Numbered from the stretch's first letter, positions 1-10,765 are shown. The stretch: 21,270 bases of DNA from Paraglomus occultum (GCA_910592205.1 CAJVPJ010000591.1:1-21270), one strand, 5' to 3'. The notes: a model not told the origin generated them from the sequence alone. Program-made: numbers and translations.

Positions 1-480
1 CTATCTACAAAATCCAAACTAAACCTCGTAGCATACCACAACAATCGGTTAATTATACGATATTGGAAGATCGGTTTCCTATAAACACGTCAATGGAGAA
101 GTTATAGTATGTTTGCCGCTTGGCTAAGCATCGGAATCAAGAGATTGGATTGAGAAAAACTATCCACCACTTGCATTTGTAAATGCTGTAAAGAATATGG
201 CACTAGAAGTAACGAATATTAAGCATAAAATTCGACAAACCACGAGAACAAATCTCGTTGGTAGTGATAATATGGAAACTGGTATTTTTGGAAGTCGTTC
301 GAGTTGACACGTCTACAAATATAGACAGAGTTGGACAATTTGCAAACAAGCATAACGGCATATATGGTGAGTGCACTCCATATTAATTATTGTGGCAGAT
401 TAAAATAAAATCGGATTAAAACGAAATGGGGGCCTTTTCGGAATGGGGTGTAATATTTAATCATGTGAACAACACCAACA
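1..480. other. Unrecognised left edge, no assignable gene
   Basis: No confident gene was found. On the plus strand one frame stays open from 128 to 304 (59 codons, TAA at 125-127 before it and TGA at 305-307 after it). It has mixed, protein-like composition (for example WIEKNYPPLAFVNAVKN) but I do not recognise it, and there is no start codon near its 5' end. It could be an exon or relic of a gene lying to the left, or chance. Confidence 0.3.
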
Positions 481-544
481 TGCGGTCACGTTACTGTAAC
501 CAATTTCTGAAGATCTTGGGGTAGTTTATTTTATATACTCATAG

Positions 545-673
545 ACCTCTCCTTCCTTCCACCCAATTCCTCCCACCAACTCTCTCTATTTTACACTCGC
601 TTGAAACATTCCCTAACCCTCAATAGCCAAAAACTGGTCGAGCTTGACTTGGGTTCAAAAGATAGTATAAAAA
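545..673 (+). promoter_or_regulatory. Pyrimidine-rich tract plus TATA-like box upstream of homeobox relic
   Basis: A strongly C/T-rich stretch (545-592) is followed by TATAAAAA at 666-673, about 40 bp before the ATG at 711. CT-rich tracts just upstream of transcription start sites are common in fungal promoters. Reading this as the old promoter of the homeobox gene is inference from position. Confidence 0.4.
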
Positions 674-710
674 TCCATTTATTAATTCCTACACGACGAC
701 TGCATCAATC

Positions 711-1207
711 ATGACTGACTATACCTCATCAGAAAGACCAACAAAGTGAGCCCATTTAGGTTACTAGCATGGACGAAGACATAACCGAGCAACTCTTCCA
801 ACAAACAGCAGGAAGCGCACTCTTGCTACTCCTGAACAACTCGCTATTCTAAGAGACCTTCAAGACAAATACCTCACCAAATAGCAAAGTCCGCGGAGCC
901 CTAGCACAAAAAGTAAACATGTCTGAGCGCTCAATTCAGATATGGTTTCAGAATCGTAGAGCAAAGATGAAGGCAATGCAGCAGCGTGTTCACATGATGC
1001 GCGAGGAAAACATGAAAGTCCAATTTCTGTGCATACCCCAGTTTGCCTCCTCGTTCTTACAGCAACAGCGATATTAATATCTCTAATGTCGGGATTAACC
1101 ACGTTCCTCCAACCGGGTTGGGAATAATTATCGCACAAATGTCCTCAAAGTTCTGGCCGTCAGGTCCTATGACTGTCTTTTGGTTAACAATATGTTTTTT
1201 GGTGTAA
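711..1207 (+). pseudogene. Homeodomain transcription factor gene, frame-broken
   Basis: A homeodomain is clear but split over frames. The N-terminal arm and helix 1 (RKRTLATPEQLAIL, 810-851) are in one frame. The rest, starting ETFKTN at 853 and ending in helix 3 (SIQIWFQNRRAKMK, about 928-969), is in the next frame, as if base 852 were extra. Recognition helix residues W, F, N and R (WFQNRR) are intact. A third frame takes over after 1018 and continues with plausible coding sequence (for example NVGINHVPPTGLG) to TAA at 1205. Upstream, ATG 711 opens 12 codons and hits TGA at 747; another ATG at 769 is in a different frame from the homeodomain. Homeodomain proteins bind DNA and regulate transcription. 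Three or more frame breaks and stops suggest a pseudogene; indel errors in the assembly are the alternative, although the other genes here show none. No intron of normal length repairs the frame. Confidence 0.8.
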
Positions 1208-1650
1208 TAATATTTAAGAATTCTGTTATAGCGATAGTGAATTATATTATAATATATTAACAGTAGACAATCAATTCGAGCAATATTTAGTAATGATTGA
1301 CTTCGCCGTTTACAACGGAATTATTTAATTGGTCAAATTAGATTTCGAACACCAACTTGATCATAAATAGTCGAAATTCATTATATAAACAACTCTTCCT
1401 CGGGCGGAAAAAGTTAAGTTGAAAGTAAAACTGGAAGCGGAACTATTCCCTGGGGCTTCATCTCTTGTAATAAAATATTATATTCGTTATTTATTAGTAG
1501 AATCATTGAAATTATTATCGATCGTATTATTGTTATTGTTATGTAAGAAAGTTGCCTAGTATTCGTTATCGATGCTTTGGCGTAATCTCTTGACGACCAA
1601 TAAGCAGGACATGCGATAGAGAATCGTTTTTGGACACGAAGATAATAACA
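1208..1650. other. AT-rich spacer, nothing recognised
   Basis: Sequence between the homeobox relic and the MITE. I see no coding pattern, RNA gene or clear repeat on either strand. Confidence 0.5.
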
Positions 1651-1652
1651 TA

Positions 1653-2033
1653 CACTCACCGGACAAAAGTATGAAAACTTTTTTTTTTAAAAAAACTATA
1701 TTATACGTGTTTACTATGCAAATTACGGCAATTTTTGTACCGACATAAAGACAATTGGTTGTAATTTTCGGGGAAAATAGTGACATATTTAATCCTGTTA
1801 CTGCAGTTCGTTGAAGTGGTAGTATCTACGTTACACAGTAGATACGCCACTTTCACAAGCTGTAGCTTCGGAACGATAACGGGATTAAATATATCACAAC
1901 TTTTCTCAAAAGTCGTTGTGACTTACATGGTAAATACGTATAATATAGTAATAGTTCTTTGAAAAAAAAAAGATTTTTCATATGTTTTACTAATTGATCG
2001 GCGAGCTGAGTCGATACTTTTGTCCGGTGAGTG
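1653..2033. mobile_element. Tc1/mariner-type palindromic MITE with TA target duplications
   Basis: The element starts with CACTCACCGGACAAAAGTAT (1653-1672) and ends with its exact reverse complement (2014-2033). It is flanked by TA at 1651-1652 and 2034-2035, the target duplication of Tc1/mariner elements. The interior is also inverted-repeat: the stretch around 1690-1735 mirrors about 1925-1975, and ATATTTAATCC (1785-1795) mirrors 1882-1892. The two arms meet at GTATCTAC/GTAGATAC (1822-1829 and 1838-1845) with an 8-nt loop, so the whole 381 bp can fold as one long imperfect hairpin. It encodes no transposase and must have been moved in trans. It lies 257 bp upstream of the uS14m start. Confidence 0.88.
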
Positions 2034-2224
2034 TAGCTTAAAATTGGCTTAATATCACAATTTGACAAAATCTAATAAAATGATGTTTTTACCTTTATAA
2101 AATTATCGAGAGAGAGAAAGCGAAGGAAGATAAACGGATTCATTCGATAAACGTAGTTGACATTATAAAAAAAATTTTTTTTTGTTGTAATCACATAGTT
2201 GCTAAAATAACTTTCCCTTCTAAA

Positions 2225-2232
2225 GTCACGTG
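2225..2232 (+). promoter_or_regulatory. GTCACGTG E-box upstream of uS14m
   Basis: GTCACGTG begins 66 bp before the uS14m ATG. This fits the RTCACRTG consensus bound by Cbf1-type bHLH factors in fungi. The same octamer occurs upstream of TRS120 (8702-8709). Function is inferred from the motif and its position only. Confidence 0.4.
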
Positions 2233-2290
2233 TAGTAAACTCAACTCTTTACACAACCCATCCCCAACGTTTTTCCCAACTTGTTTCAAA

Positions 2291-2620
2291 ATGAGTTTGA
2301 AACCTCACTTTGGCGTACTTCGAAAAGCTGCCGTGCGCCGTGATATCAAAATCAGAGAGAAAGTCGCAGAGAGCGAACTTGTTCGGCAAGCATACCGTTA
2401 TATCATTCGTAATGAAACTCTATCTCCGCGGCTTCGTCGGCAAGCACAACTGAATTTGAATTCTTTCGATATCCACTCCCGTCCTACCTCAATAAGAAAT
2501 AGATGTTCAGAAACGGGGAGAGCGAGAGGCGTTTTTAGAGAGCATAGGTTGTGTAGGTTCCAATTTAGGCTTAAGGCTTTGAGCGGGTTATTGCCTGGTG
2601 TTAAAAAGGCAGTATGGTGA
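2291..2620 (+). CDS. MRP2: Mitochondrial small-subunit ribosomal protein uS14m
   Basis: A single-exon 109-residue protein of the uS14 family, the size expected for the mitochondrial form (Mrp2 in yeast). The family signature is intact: IRNRCSETGRARGV at 68-81, followed by the FR-x-x-A-x-x-G-x-LPGVKK block to a C-terminal Trp at 109. The N-terminal half is basic (RKAAVRRDIKIREK) and ends in NETLSPRLRRQAQLNL, as in other uS14m proteins. It lacks the zinc-binding Cys pairs of the C+ type and should bind 16S-type rRNA in the head of the mitoribosomal small subunit. The start at 2291 is the first ATG in frame and gives a normal N-terminus. It is intronless, unlike the other intact genes here. An E-box lies 66 bp upstream, and it is convergent with TRS120 (177-bp spacer). 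Confidence 0.95.
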   Translation: MSLKPHFGVLRKAAVRRDIKIREKVAESELVRQAYRYIIRNETLSPRLRRQAQLNLNSFDIHSRPTSIRNRCSETGRARGVFREHRLCRFQFRLKALSGLLPGVKKAVW

Positions 2621-2797
2621 AAACAATAAGGCTTGAAAATAATACTACTGTAAGTATTGTGCGTTAGCTCTAATGTTTTCGCAGTTTATGTTGAAACTAA
2701 ATCGTTCTATCACAGCTCTTAAAAAAACACTCTAATACGACAATCGCGGACATTAAAGGCGCTTCTATCAATTTAATTACAAAATAAAATATTCGTA
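2621..2797. other. 177-bp tail-to-tail spacer between uS14m and TRS120
   Basis: Both genes end here and their 3' UTRs must share or overlap this spacer. It includes AATAAAATA around 2784, usable as an A-rich polyadenylation element for the plus-strand gene. Confidence 0.5.
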
Positions 2798-5700
2798 TTA
2801 TGACAGGCGATCAACAACTTCAACCACTAATGGCTGAGAATCGAAGTATACAGAGCGAGTTTCAACATCCTCGCAATGGTAAAGGAATTGAAAGTCACCC
2901 CGTGATAAAAAACAGACTGGCAACGTATAAGTTATTGATGAATTGGCTTCGATCTAGACAAAGATGTTAGTAAGGATGACATCGTAATGGCGGTGATAAA
3001 TAACAAACATTGCTAGGGCTACCTTTGGGAGGATCGATTGAAGCAACCCGTTCCAAACTATCCTTCCGGATAGGTCATATTCCATAATCCCATCGCCGTA
3101 TGTCTGCACTGGCTGAGTTCGTAGACATAGTTTGGCTCCTTTATCTGTCATGGTGGTGGTGGTTATGACGAGTTAGTTGTGGCTCTCCATGTCCCCATGT
3201 CGTACCATGTAATAAATATTATGATAGTTCTTATAATATACTTGCCTCGCCGATTGAATATAAGAAAGTTAATATGCAAAAACTCGTTAACTGCACACCT
3301 GAATCGATTTGCAGACACTTTCCGCACAAGATCGCTTTGTTGAAATTCGATTCCAAATTCGATCTCGTTAACTTTTAAAATATTTAGCATCGACTTGTTC
3401 AGACGAAGCGAGCGAACATCGATGATGCCCTTCCTTCCGTTTGTTGGCTGTTTATCGAAATGTTCGCTTGTTCAGGATGCTTATCAAAAACAAAGAAACT
3501 TGTCGAACAACAACAGTATGGAGAACAAAGGATACGCAATCCCAGGAAGTGGTCAACCTTTTTAGCAAAGTCTCCCTATACCAAAATAAGGCAAGTTGCA
3601 ATCTCTCTTGTTCCGCTGTGCCCTTGGGTGCTTTCGATACTACAAATTGCTTATCTAGTATCGATGGTATGGGTTTTGTTACCTCACCTTCAGTCAAAGA
3701 AATGCGTTGGATAGGAAGAACGATCCTAATAGCATAATAGCGAAACAAATTGTCAATACATAGACGTGGAGTGTTTGTAAAATATTTACGCATTGCAAGT
3801 CTTACCGAGAAGTAGATAACGGTTGAATTGTCGTTGAATTCGTGACTACTCTGCCCGATGCTCCTTAGATCAAAGTAATTAAGCCATTATTAACATTTAC
3901 AAAGCTTTGTTCAACGCGTCTATTACACGTTCACTTACCTTCATCAACTGTAAAAGTAACATCAAAGGGCACATGCCATACGTTCCTAATATCAAAAGTC
4001 AATAAACAATATTCGCTTTCCAGCCGAGATTTATCTAATGTTTGGCCCGAAGCATCAACTGCTCTAAGTAATTCTTCAATTTGCCTCATATGCTCGATAG
4101 GCTGTACACTATCATTGCTAGATACATCAGGCAAAGGTTTAAAGTTGGATAAGTCCATGGCCAATGGTTCTAGATTTCGATTGACAGTTAACAATACAGG
4201 ATAAAACACTTGACGCGTATAAAATGTATCGTTATTAGGCGATTGTTCCTGGTTAAGATATCCATAATCTATTTGTATCGTGCCACTCGTACTGGTTCGC
4301 AAGAAAAGCAACAAATATACCATTGAGTTGAGCAGAATTGCAGAGAAAGCTTTCCAATCTCGGAAGGATTGCATTCATTACATACCAGTCCCTTTTGCCA
4401 AATACATTGATTGTAAGCAGCCATTCTCCTCCAGGTAATAAATTCACTTGCTGATCCGACTGATTCCAGGAGAATACCGATTGTTTATGCGCGTAAAATT
4501 CCATCTCATATGCCTCTTCTGGTGGTATATCAGATGAACTCAAAATTGCTTGAGCATTAGCAATGGTAGAGTCATGAAAAGATAATGTTATGAAATCAAT
4601 TGGTGTTTTGCCGATGTTGGCCAACGCGATGGTCATCTCTGTCCTAATTATATACACCGGTAACGTATACGACATGAATAAATATCGTGCAAATCCAATC
4701 ATCTGATAGTATTGATACTCAAAAAGACTGCAATAACAAAACATACTTTTCTCCCTCAAACAGCATAATTGCTCTGTGCATCAAAGATGTGGATTTAATT
4801 TTCAACAATGGCTGATCGGGAATAACAGTCACTCTAAGAAATTCCATCTGCTGCTTCTCCTGCGAAGATGTCGTTCCTGTACTCGCACGGGAATCATCTG
4901 TATAGTAAACAAGCCATCAGTTAATATAAAACCAGTTATCGCAAACTTTGCATTAACAGACGATAACAAACCTCTTCGATGACGATATAATATGGCCAGC
5001 CCACTTTGGTTTAAACATATGTCAGTCAAATAATAAAAGAACCACATTACAAACGCTAGCCACATCGTGTGGTGCACATGCCTTTTTTTAACTCGTTTTC
5101 CATATTCGTCCTCTTTCTTGATTTCTTCTTCCTTTGGAGGCACGTACACGTAAAACTCTTGTTCGATACAGCCGTATATTTTTATCTTGCACCCGCGTAT
5201 AATCAATTCGCCAGCTTCAGTTGGAACACCAGATAATTTCACATTCACAGAAGTATTGGCCGGTATAGTAGTAGAAATCACATTCGGCGCAAATGGCACT
5301 CCTTCAGTGCTTGTAAATATGCAGTTTCGTGTAAATTATCATGTTTATTGAACATGTTGCATAATTAGCAACATCTACCATACCTTAAACTAATGCTTTG
5401 TATCTCCAGGTCAACAGCATACACGTTGGCTAGAACGACAATGAAATACGCAGTTTCATTGGCAACTAGGTGTGTCTATTAAATCACAACCCATTAGGTA
5501 ATATATCCATAGCCGTTGTTGTTGTGCTATACCAAGCAAGTCACATACCTGAACTGTCTCTGCATTCTTCTTGCTGAACGGATTATAGATAAAAGGTCCA
5601 TCGTTTCCTTCTTTTTTAACATCAGATTGGCTTAATATCTTCCCAGAATGCGGATACGGTATTTCCTTTGGTGATGGACTACAGAAACAGATGTGGTTGG

Positions 5701-8650
5701 GGTTGAACGAGTCATCAGATACCAAGTTGTACTGGATATTGGCAATACTTACCGACATACTCGTACTTCACGTACAACATTTATTCCCCAATATTTGATC
5801 TGCATATCAATGTCCTGCTTCTTAGCTAAGCCAACGATACGCGGCAGGGATACAGAGAGGCGATGTTGTTCTTCACGTGGAAGATATAGAAATAACCTTC
5901 GTAATAGCCTACTAGTGTATTTTGCAATAGAATGGAAATCTAAGGTGCCCAATTATGTAATTGAATATCATATTGACGAGAAATGTATTTGACAACGAAC
6001 TCGTATAAATAAGACTATTTACCTGGAATGGATTCCGATATCATAATAGCATCCTTAAGAACGTTTATCTGAATATCAGGCCAACCAAAGTTGTTTTGAG
6101 CGTCTTCCTCGGTCGCAGACAATTCACCTTTTTGATCTTCATCATCATCTACAGTCAATGTTATGCGTCAACTAACTACCGAAAATTAGTCTGCAATGCA
6201 TATACGCGCTATACCTCCAACACCATAAATGTCAACGATTTGCTTCAGATTTCCGAGCAAGCGGTCATCCTCGACTATAGATGTCTTTCCTGCCTGAGCA
6301 AGAGGAAGACGCGATCTTGATAGGAGAGGTAGTATTAAGAAAACACTACGACGAAGAAAGAAGGCATACTTTCGTTGGAAATTAATAGAAGAGAATATTG
6401 ATGCAAGAGATGTATTGACGTGAATCTATTAAAGTCCAATGCAGGATTTGATTAGATTCGTCGATAAGCGTCGTAGAAATGTCAATAAATAATCTCCTAG
6501 TTCATTCACCTGCTCCGTCGTAGACATTTCTTCCACGAATATCCCGTATCCTTTCATAGCCCACTGGGCAATCTCTACTCTAGAGACACCGCTAACTTGA
6601 CTCAAACCCCATTTTTCTCTAACCGCTTTGTCCGTAGGCATTACTCCATGAACTATCATTTTTAGTGCTTCGTCTCCCCATTCACCGGCCAACCATATAC
6701 AAGCGAGCATTTTAGACATTTTTAGACATGCCTCGGTATATACTATTGAAGGCACTTGATTATTAATCGAATTCGAAGTTTTTGCATATAAAGTTATTAC
6801 GTTCAGATATTTTTCTGCTATATCTGCCCAAAGCGGTTTGGGATTTGTCGGTGATGATGGCGCAGAAGAAGACTGGCTGACACTCGGAGAAGGTGGCGCC
6901 TGGAGTACTTGCGGCTGAAAACGAGATTACGCGAATATGAATATAAAAACAATTGTGATAGTGAATTATCCCGTGTCCTATCCGGATAGTTGCAGCTAGC
7001 ATATAGATCTATATAAAATGTTAACATCTAACAAATGCACTCTGAGCACTATCATATGTATTCTACGTTCACTCACCCCAATATCAGCATGCAAATATGC
7101 TAATAATACAAGACTGACGCAGAGGCCTTCTAATGCTGCTCCGTGCCATAAATAGTCTGAATTGGACTTGGTAGTTTCTATTGCAGAATAATAGCTGTTT
7201 CAGGAACATTTGAGTAACCATCCGATATCAATTAAATGATACGAATCAATTTAAACACAATTTGGGCAATGAATCCTTACTTTGAAACAGCGTCGGGCAG
7301 CCTTCCAGCCAATAGATATAGATCGGCCAGCAATTTTTGAACCCTTCCTGGTGTCCTTCGTTTGAGCTTCAGGTCAGACATGCTGGTAGGCATGATTGAT
7401 GACGGATTCGAGAGAGTGGCGAGTGTCGAAGAGGAAAATGATCTCCCATGAAATTGATCTTTTGCATTGGCAGCAGCCGTCATACTGCCAATGCTGCTTG
7501 CAGTCAGGACTTGAGATGGAGGTGTCAATGGAAAGGACGGAGTTTGAGGTGACGTTAAATCAGGCGCTGTAAATGATATCGTAGGAGTGGAATATCGATG
7601 ACTAGGGAGTTGGCCATTCGGAGATAACAATGGAGACGAAAATAACGAAGGTACTTTGGGGGATTCAATAAAAGTCTTTGATTCTATTGTTTCAACCTTA
7701 ATGTTAAGATTCGATTAGATTAAATATGTCAATTCACTTGACACTTAATATCTAACACTGCATGTGCCAAAGTAAAATTTCTGATCATGCCCAATCAAGC
7801 AGTCTATCAAAGATTAAATAACGCGTCTATCTCGTTCACTTATATTCTGCCATCATACGATTCGCAACACTTCTTCGAAGAAGTGGTTACTTACCAAGCT
7901 ACCGAATTCGGTTAGAATTGTACTAGCAAAATCGCAAATCATTGTACTCATATAGAATCCCATATTTCCGACAGTTGGTATCATGATTAAGCCTTTCGTG
8001 TCATCAGGTTGGTGTTCGGAGGGATCAAACGCAAAGCATCGATGCGCTAGCGCTGATGGATACTGATCGATTAAATATGTTTAGTTTCAAATCACACATG
8101 TTTATTCCCATGAATTTGTTCGGTCTTACATTCTTGAGTATTCCCGCGAATTTTCGGTATCCATCTGTTAATTCAGGCCATTCTTGACAATCCATTATAC
8201 CGATTACCTATCAATTGAATGAAACCGAATATGACCATTACCTACTGATACGTCGTAAGCATTCTTACTAAAATGAAGGATATCACTTACTAACCCCAAA
8301 TATTCTCCGATGCAACTGAAATTCCTCAAGATACGTGTGTTCAACATCATAAGTCGTTACAAAATTAAAGAGCAATTGTCCCTCATGGAATAGCGCAGGG
8401 CTAAACATCGCTATTTATCGTTAAAGCACTGTTAGTCATACTTGTTTGAAAGCATGCCTGCCAATTGAATAAATGAGACGTTATCCATACACTGAGAGCC
8501 ACGCATGTCGGGGGTTACATCACCCAATTTGACTACATTGAAGTTCTTAACAAGCTCTACATGTTTCTGAAAGGTAGACGCTTTGATGGGGTGTACAGGT
8601 ACTAGAAGAATGCGGATGCGACCAGGTGAAGTGAATAGAATAGGGTCCAT
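2798..8650 (-). CDS. TRS120: TRAPP-II subunit Trs120 (TRAPPC9, HypA-like), 22 exons
   Basis: Spliced by eye. Exons (complement): 8491-8650, 8295-8410, 8130-8207, 7895-8062, 7281-7696, 7077-7194, 6510-6914, 6215-6425, 6023-6148, 5753-5939, 5549-5678, 5384-5475, 5064-5309, 4972-5003, 4747-4897, 4386-4643, 3939-4291, 3806-3863, 3536-3725, 3246-3447, 3023-3144, 2798-2953. The total is 3975 nt and 1324 aa, with all junctions in phase. Trs120 is a long subunit of TRAPP-II, the Golgi exchange factor for Rab11/Ypt31 GTPases. Family hallmarks in order: RIRILLVPVHPIK and VKLGDVTPD at the N-terminus; MFSPALFHEGQLLFNF; SSINFQRKYAFFLRR (~500); GPFIYNPF; GELIIRGCKIKIYG; SGTIQIDYGYL; RIVLPIQRISL (~1102); EQERLQLALFWYRETLLKRL (~1140); DLSGRIVWNGLLQSILP (~1260); and a final FLSRGDFQFLYHCEDVE. 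Linkers at about 185-270 and 353-380 are Ser/Thr/Pro-rich. The intron at 5004-5063 (donor GTGGCT) is the least certain. The intron at 3145-3245 uses a GC donor. Length is close to yeast Trs120 and fungal HypA. Confidence 0.95.
3145..3245 (-). other. GC-AG intron in TRS120
   Basis: The donor reads CGAG|GCAAGT and the acceptor ATGACAG|AT. This is the only junction that joins NRR of exon 20 to DKGAKLCLRTQP of exon 21 in frame. The GT donors nearby (GTGTGC at 3298, GTATAT just downstream) both lead to immediate stops. GCAAGT after an exon-final G is the classic form of the rare GC-AG class spliced by the major spliceosome. Confidence 0.75.
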
Positions 8651-8701
8651 ATCAGTTAAGGAAACAAACTTCGGTTCAAAAAAAGTGAAATGAAGACTCC
8701 A

Positions 8702-8709
8702 GTCACGTG
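8702..8709 (-). promoter_or_regulatory. GTCACGTG E-box upstream of TRS120
   Basis: The octamer sits 52-59 bp upstream of the TRS120 ATG (8650, minus strand), in the opposite orientation relative to its gene from the copy upstream of uS14m. It is a candidate bHLH (Cbf1-like) site; the assignment is by motif only. Confidence 0.35.
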
Positions 8710-10554
8710 TTCGATTAGATACTGTATAAACGTATATTAATATGTAATAATAATAATAATAATAAATATGTTCATTTAATTAATTAATATTATTATACTA
8801 TCGATCATTTTAAACTAATGTAGCGTTTCAAGCACTCTCATATGCTTTAGCAATCTTTTCAAGTCTTGTTGCAGCAAGAATGAACGAACGGTTCGAAACT
8901 ATTTGCAAGCATCGTTGGCATTAATATTAACTATGCTATCATTTGTCTTACGTTAGAGGGAATAGAGAACGAATCAAATATGATTGGTTTCATGTGACAT
9001 TAGCAAACTCTAAACTATTCGAATAAAGGTACAACTTATCTGTAAGTTATTGGAATTAAGACTTAAACGATCACGATTGCTATTTGTACTTATCGTCACT
9101 TATTCGACCGGTTGTCTTATTTGTTATGGCGTGTTTTAGTTACTGTATTTTACCAAGACCTTGTGTAGATAGTTGGTACATATTTTCTAGAATCACGAAA
9201 TTATACAATTAACGCATTAACTGGACTTTAGCAAGCACCTTACTGTAAATAAAAGTTCCTCGCAATCTACGGTTAACGCATTATTGTTGCTGTGAGGAAG
9301 CTCTATTGCTATATAATGTATTTATAGAATTTTAATTAGCGGAGGAATATAATTGATTGATGATAATAATGAGTACAAATAAATTCACAATTCTGTATAT
9401 TGTGTAGCTTCGTTCGATATAATAATAATGGAGATTAACATTAGAACAAGGGAAATTTTTCTTGTTGGAAGAACAAACAGCGTACTCACAACCTAAATAG
9501 AAGTCAAGAAACATTCAAAAGCGTGTTGTCTTGACTGAGTCAAATTAAGTAAGAGGCTTTTATTCCTGTTATAAATAATAAGAGAACTAAACAAGAATAG
9601 TGTGGGACTTTTTATTATTTTTGACAATAATGTGGGGTTTGTTATTAGAACAAGACACGCGATAAAAGATAATAATACTAATTTAGTCTTTCAGAAAGGG
9701 AAAAGATTAGTAAACATAATAAGATATCGACAGCAAATAATTTCGTAAGTTGATGTAATTATAAAAACATTAAACAGCTTAAATTATCAATAATATTGAA
9801 AACAAGCACCAGTCTATCACTATTCAATACTTTAGAATTAGTTAAATTAATTTTTTATCATCATTATAATATTTGCTATACATAATATATTATTAAAGTA
9901 CACTATGTATGTGAATTTTTTCTCGTTATTATGTAGAAACTTGTCAGATTTTGTCTCCATTATAAAGAAAGTAACAGCGTAAAAATCTCGACGCTACCAA
10001 TAGAATGAAATCTGTTCATTGCTGTCAGACTAAGTTGACTGTTCTGTTGCACACATACAATAAAGTATTATTTTTGAATCTTACCCGCTGAAGCAATAAG
10101 ATGACATGAGATGCAGCATAGCAGCATTTCACCTATGTGAATAAAACAGAGCTATTTGTATAAAAAATTTTCTATTAGGTAGAAAGGGGATTGTTTAGGT
10201 AATAGTAATTTAAAAAATAAACGCGTATAATATTTTACTGTTAGAATCGAACTCAATTCCAGTAATGCTACAAGACTGGTTTTCGTAAGGAACAAGCAGA
10301 TGTAAACTTTGTACCACTTAAATATCCGAGCTCTCGGTTCGCATTTTAAAAATACTTACTATTTCTATTACTATCGCCATTACTTTATCGTTATCAGTTA
10401 TCGTCGTCGTTATCGTTATTATTATCGTTATCCACAAAAGTTTCTTTTTATGGAAAAATCAGATAGACGTAATTAAGTAAACGTGTTTACCGTTCATTAA
10501 AAATATCATAAATTTACAAAACAAAATAAATGCAGGTGCGTAAAACTCAAAAAC
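8710..10554. other. Long AT-rich intergenic region with simple repeats
   Basis: No gene is seen between the TRS120 promoter and the Ubc15 leader. Contents: a (TAA)n microsatellite at about 8745-8764; a palindrome TTGACTGAGTCAA near 9533-9545 that includes TGAGTCA, an AP-1/Gcn4-type core; and an irregular TTATCG-based run at about 10384-10432. Short open frames in this stretch are AT-rich and show no conserved pattern. Confidence 0.5.
10384..10432. repeat. Degenerate TTATCG simple repeat
   Basis: Irregular repetition of TTATCG/TCGTCG/TTATTA units across about 49 bp in the Ubc15 upstream region. It is visible by eye, and the unit order is imperfect. Confidence 0.6.
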
Positions 10555-10638
10555 ATGGTTCGGCGCAGTAAATTTTCATATCGTTTTGCCCAACTAAACC
10601 AGGATCTTGGCGTGGCCTTTCCAATTGGGCATAGGTGA
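10555..10638 (+). other. Possible 27-codon upstream ORF in the UBC15 leader
   Basis: An ATG at 10555 opens 27 codons (MVRRSKFSYRFAQLNQDLG...) ending at TGA 10636-10638, 128 bp before the Ubc15 ATG. A GCCCAA/TTGGGC inverted repeat lies inside it. It may be an upstream ORF if the transcript starts far enough 5'. It may also be chance. Confidence 0.2.
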
Positions 10639-10765
10639 TCATGCGGGGTTACAACAGAATTCTTTGGTCATGTGGAGAAGTCGACACACAAAAAGTGCAT
10701 AGTTGCAATTCAAGATTTCTCTCGTTTTTTTTTTTTGCACAAACACAAATCCACATCTGCAAAAG

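Noticed and set aside
746-767. 22-nt GTGAGC...TAG intron in the homeobox gene
   Set aside because: Far shorter than any other intron here (about 60 nt or more), and removing it still leaves the homeodomain out of frame.
2800-2970. 56-codon plus-strand ORF with a donor-like end, first taken as exon 1 of a new gene
   Set aside because: The opposite strand carries the last exon of TRS120 (2798-2953), which matches the family C-terminus and is in phase with the rest.
3441-3737. Plus-strand ORFs of 84-98 codons
   Set aside because: Shadows of TRS120 exon 19, which holds the conserved RIVLPIQRISL and EQERLQLALFWYRE segments on the minus strand.
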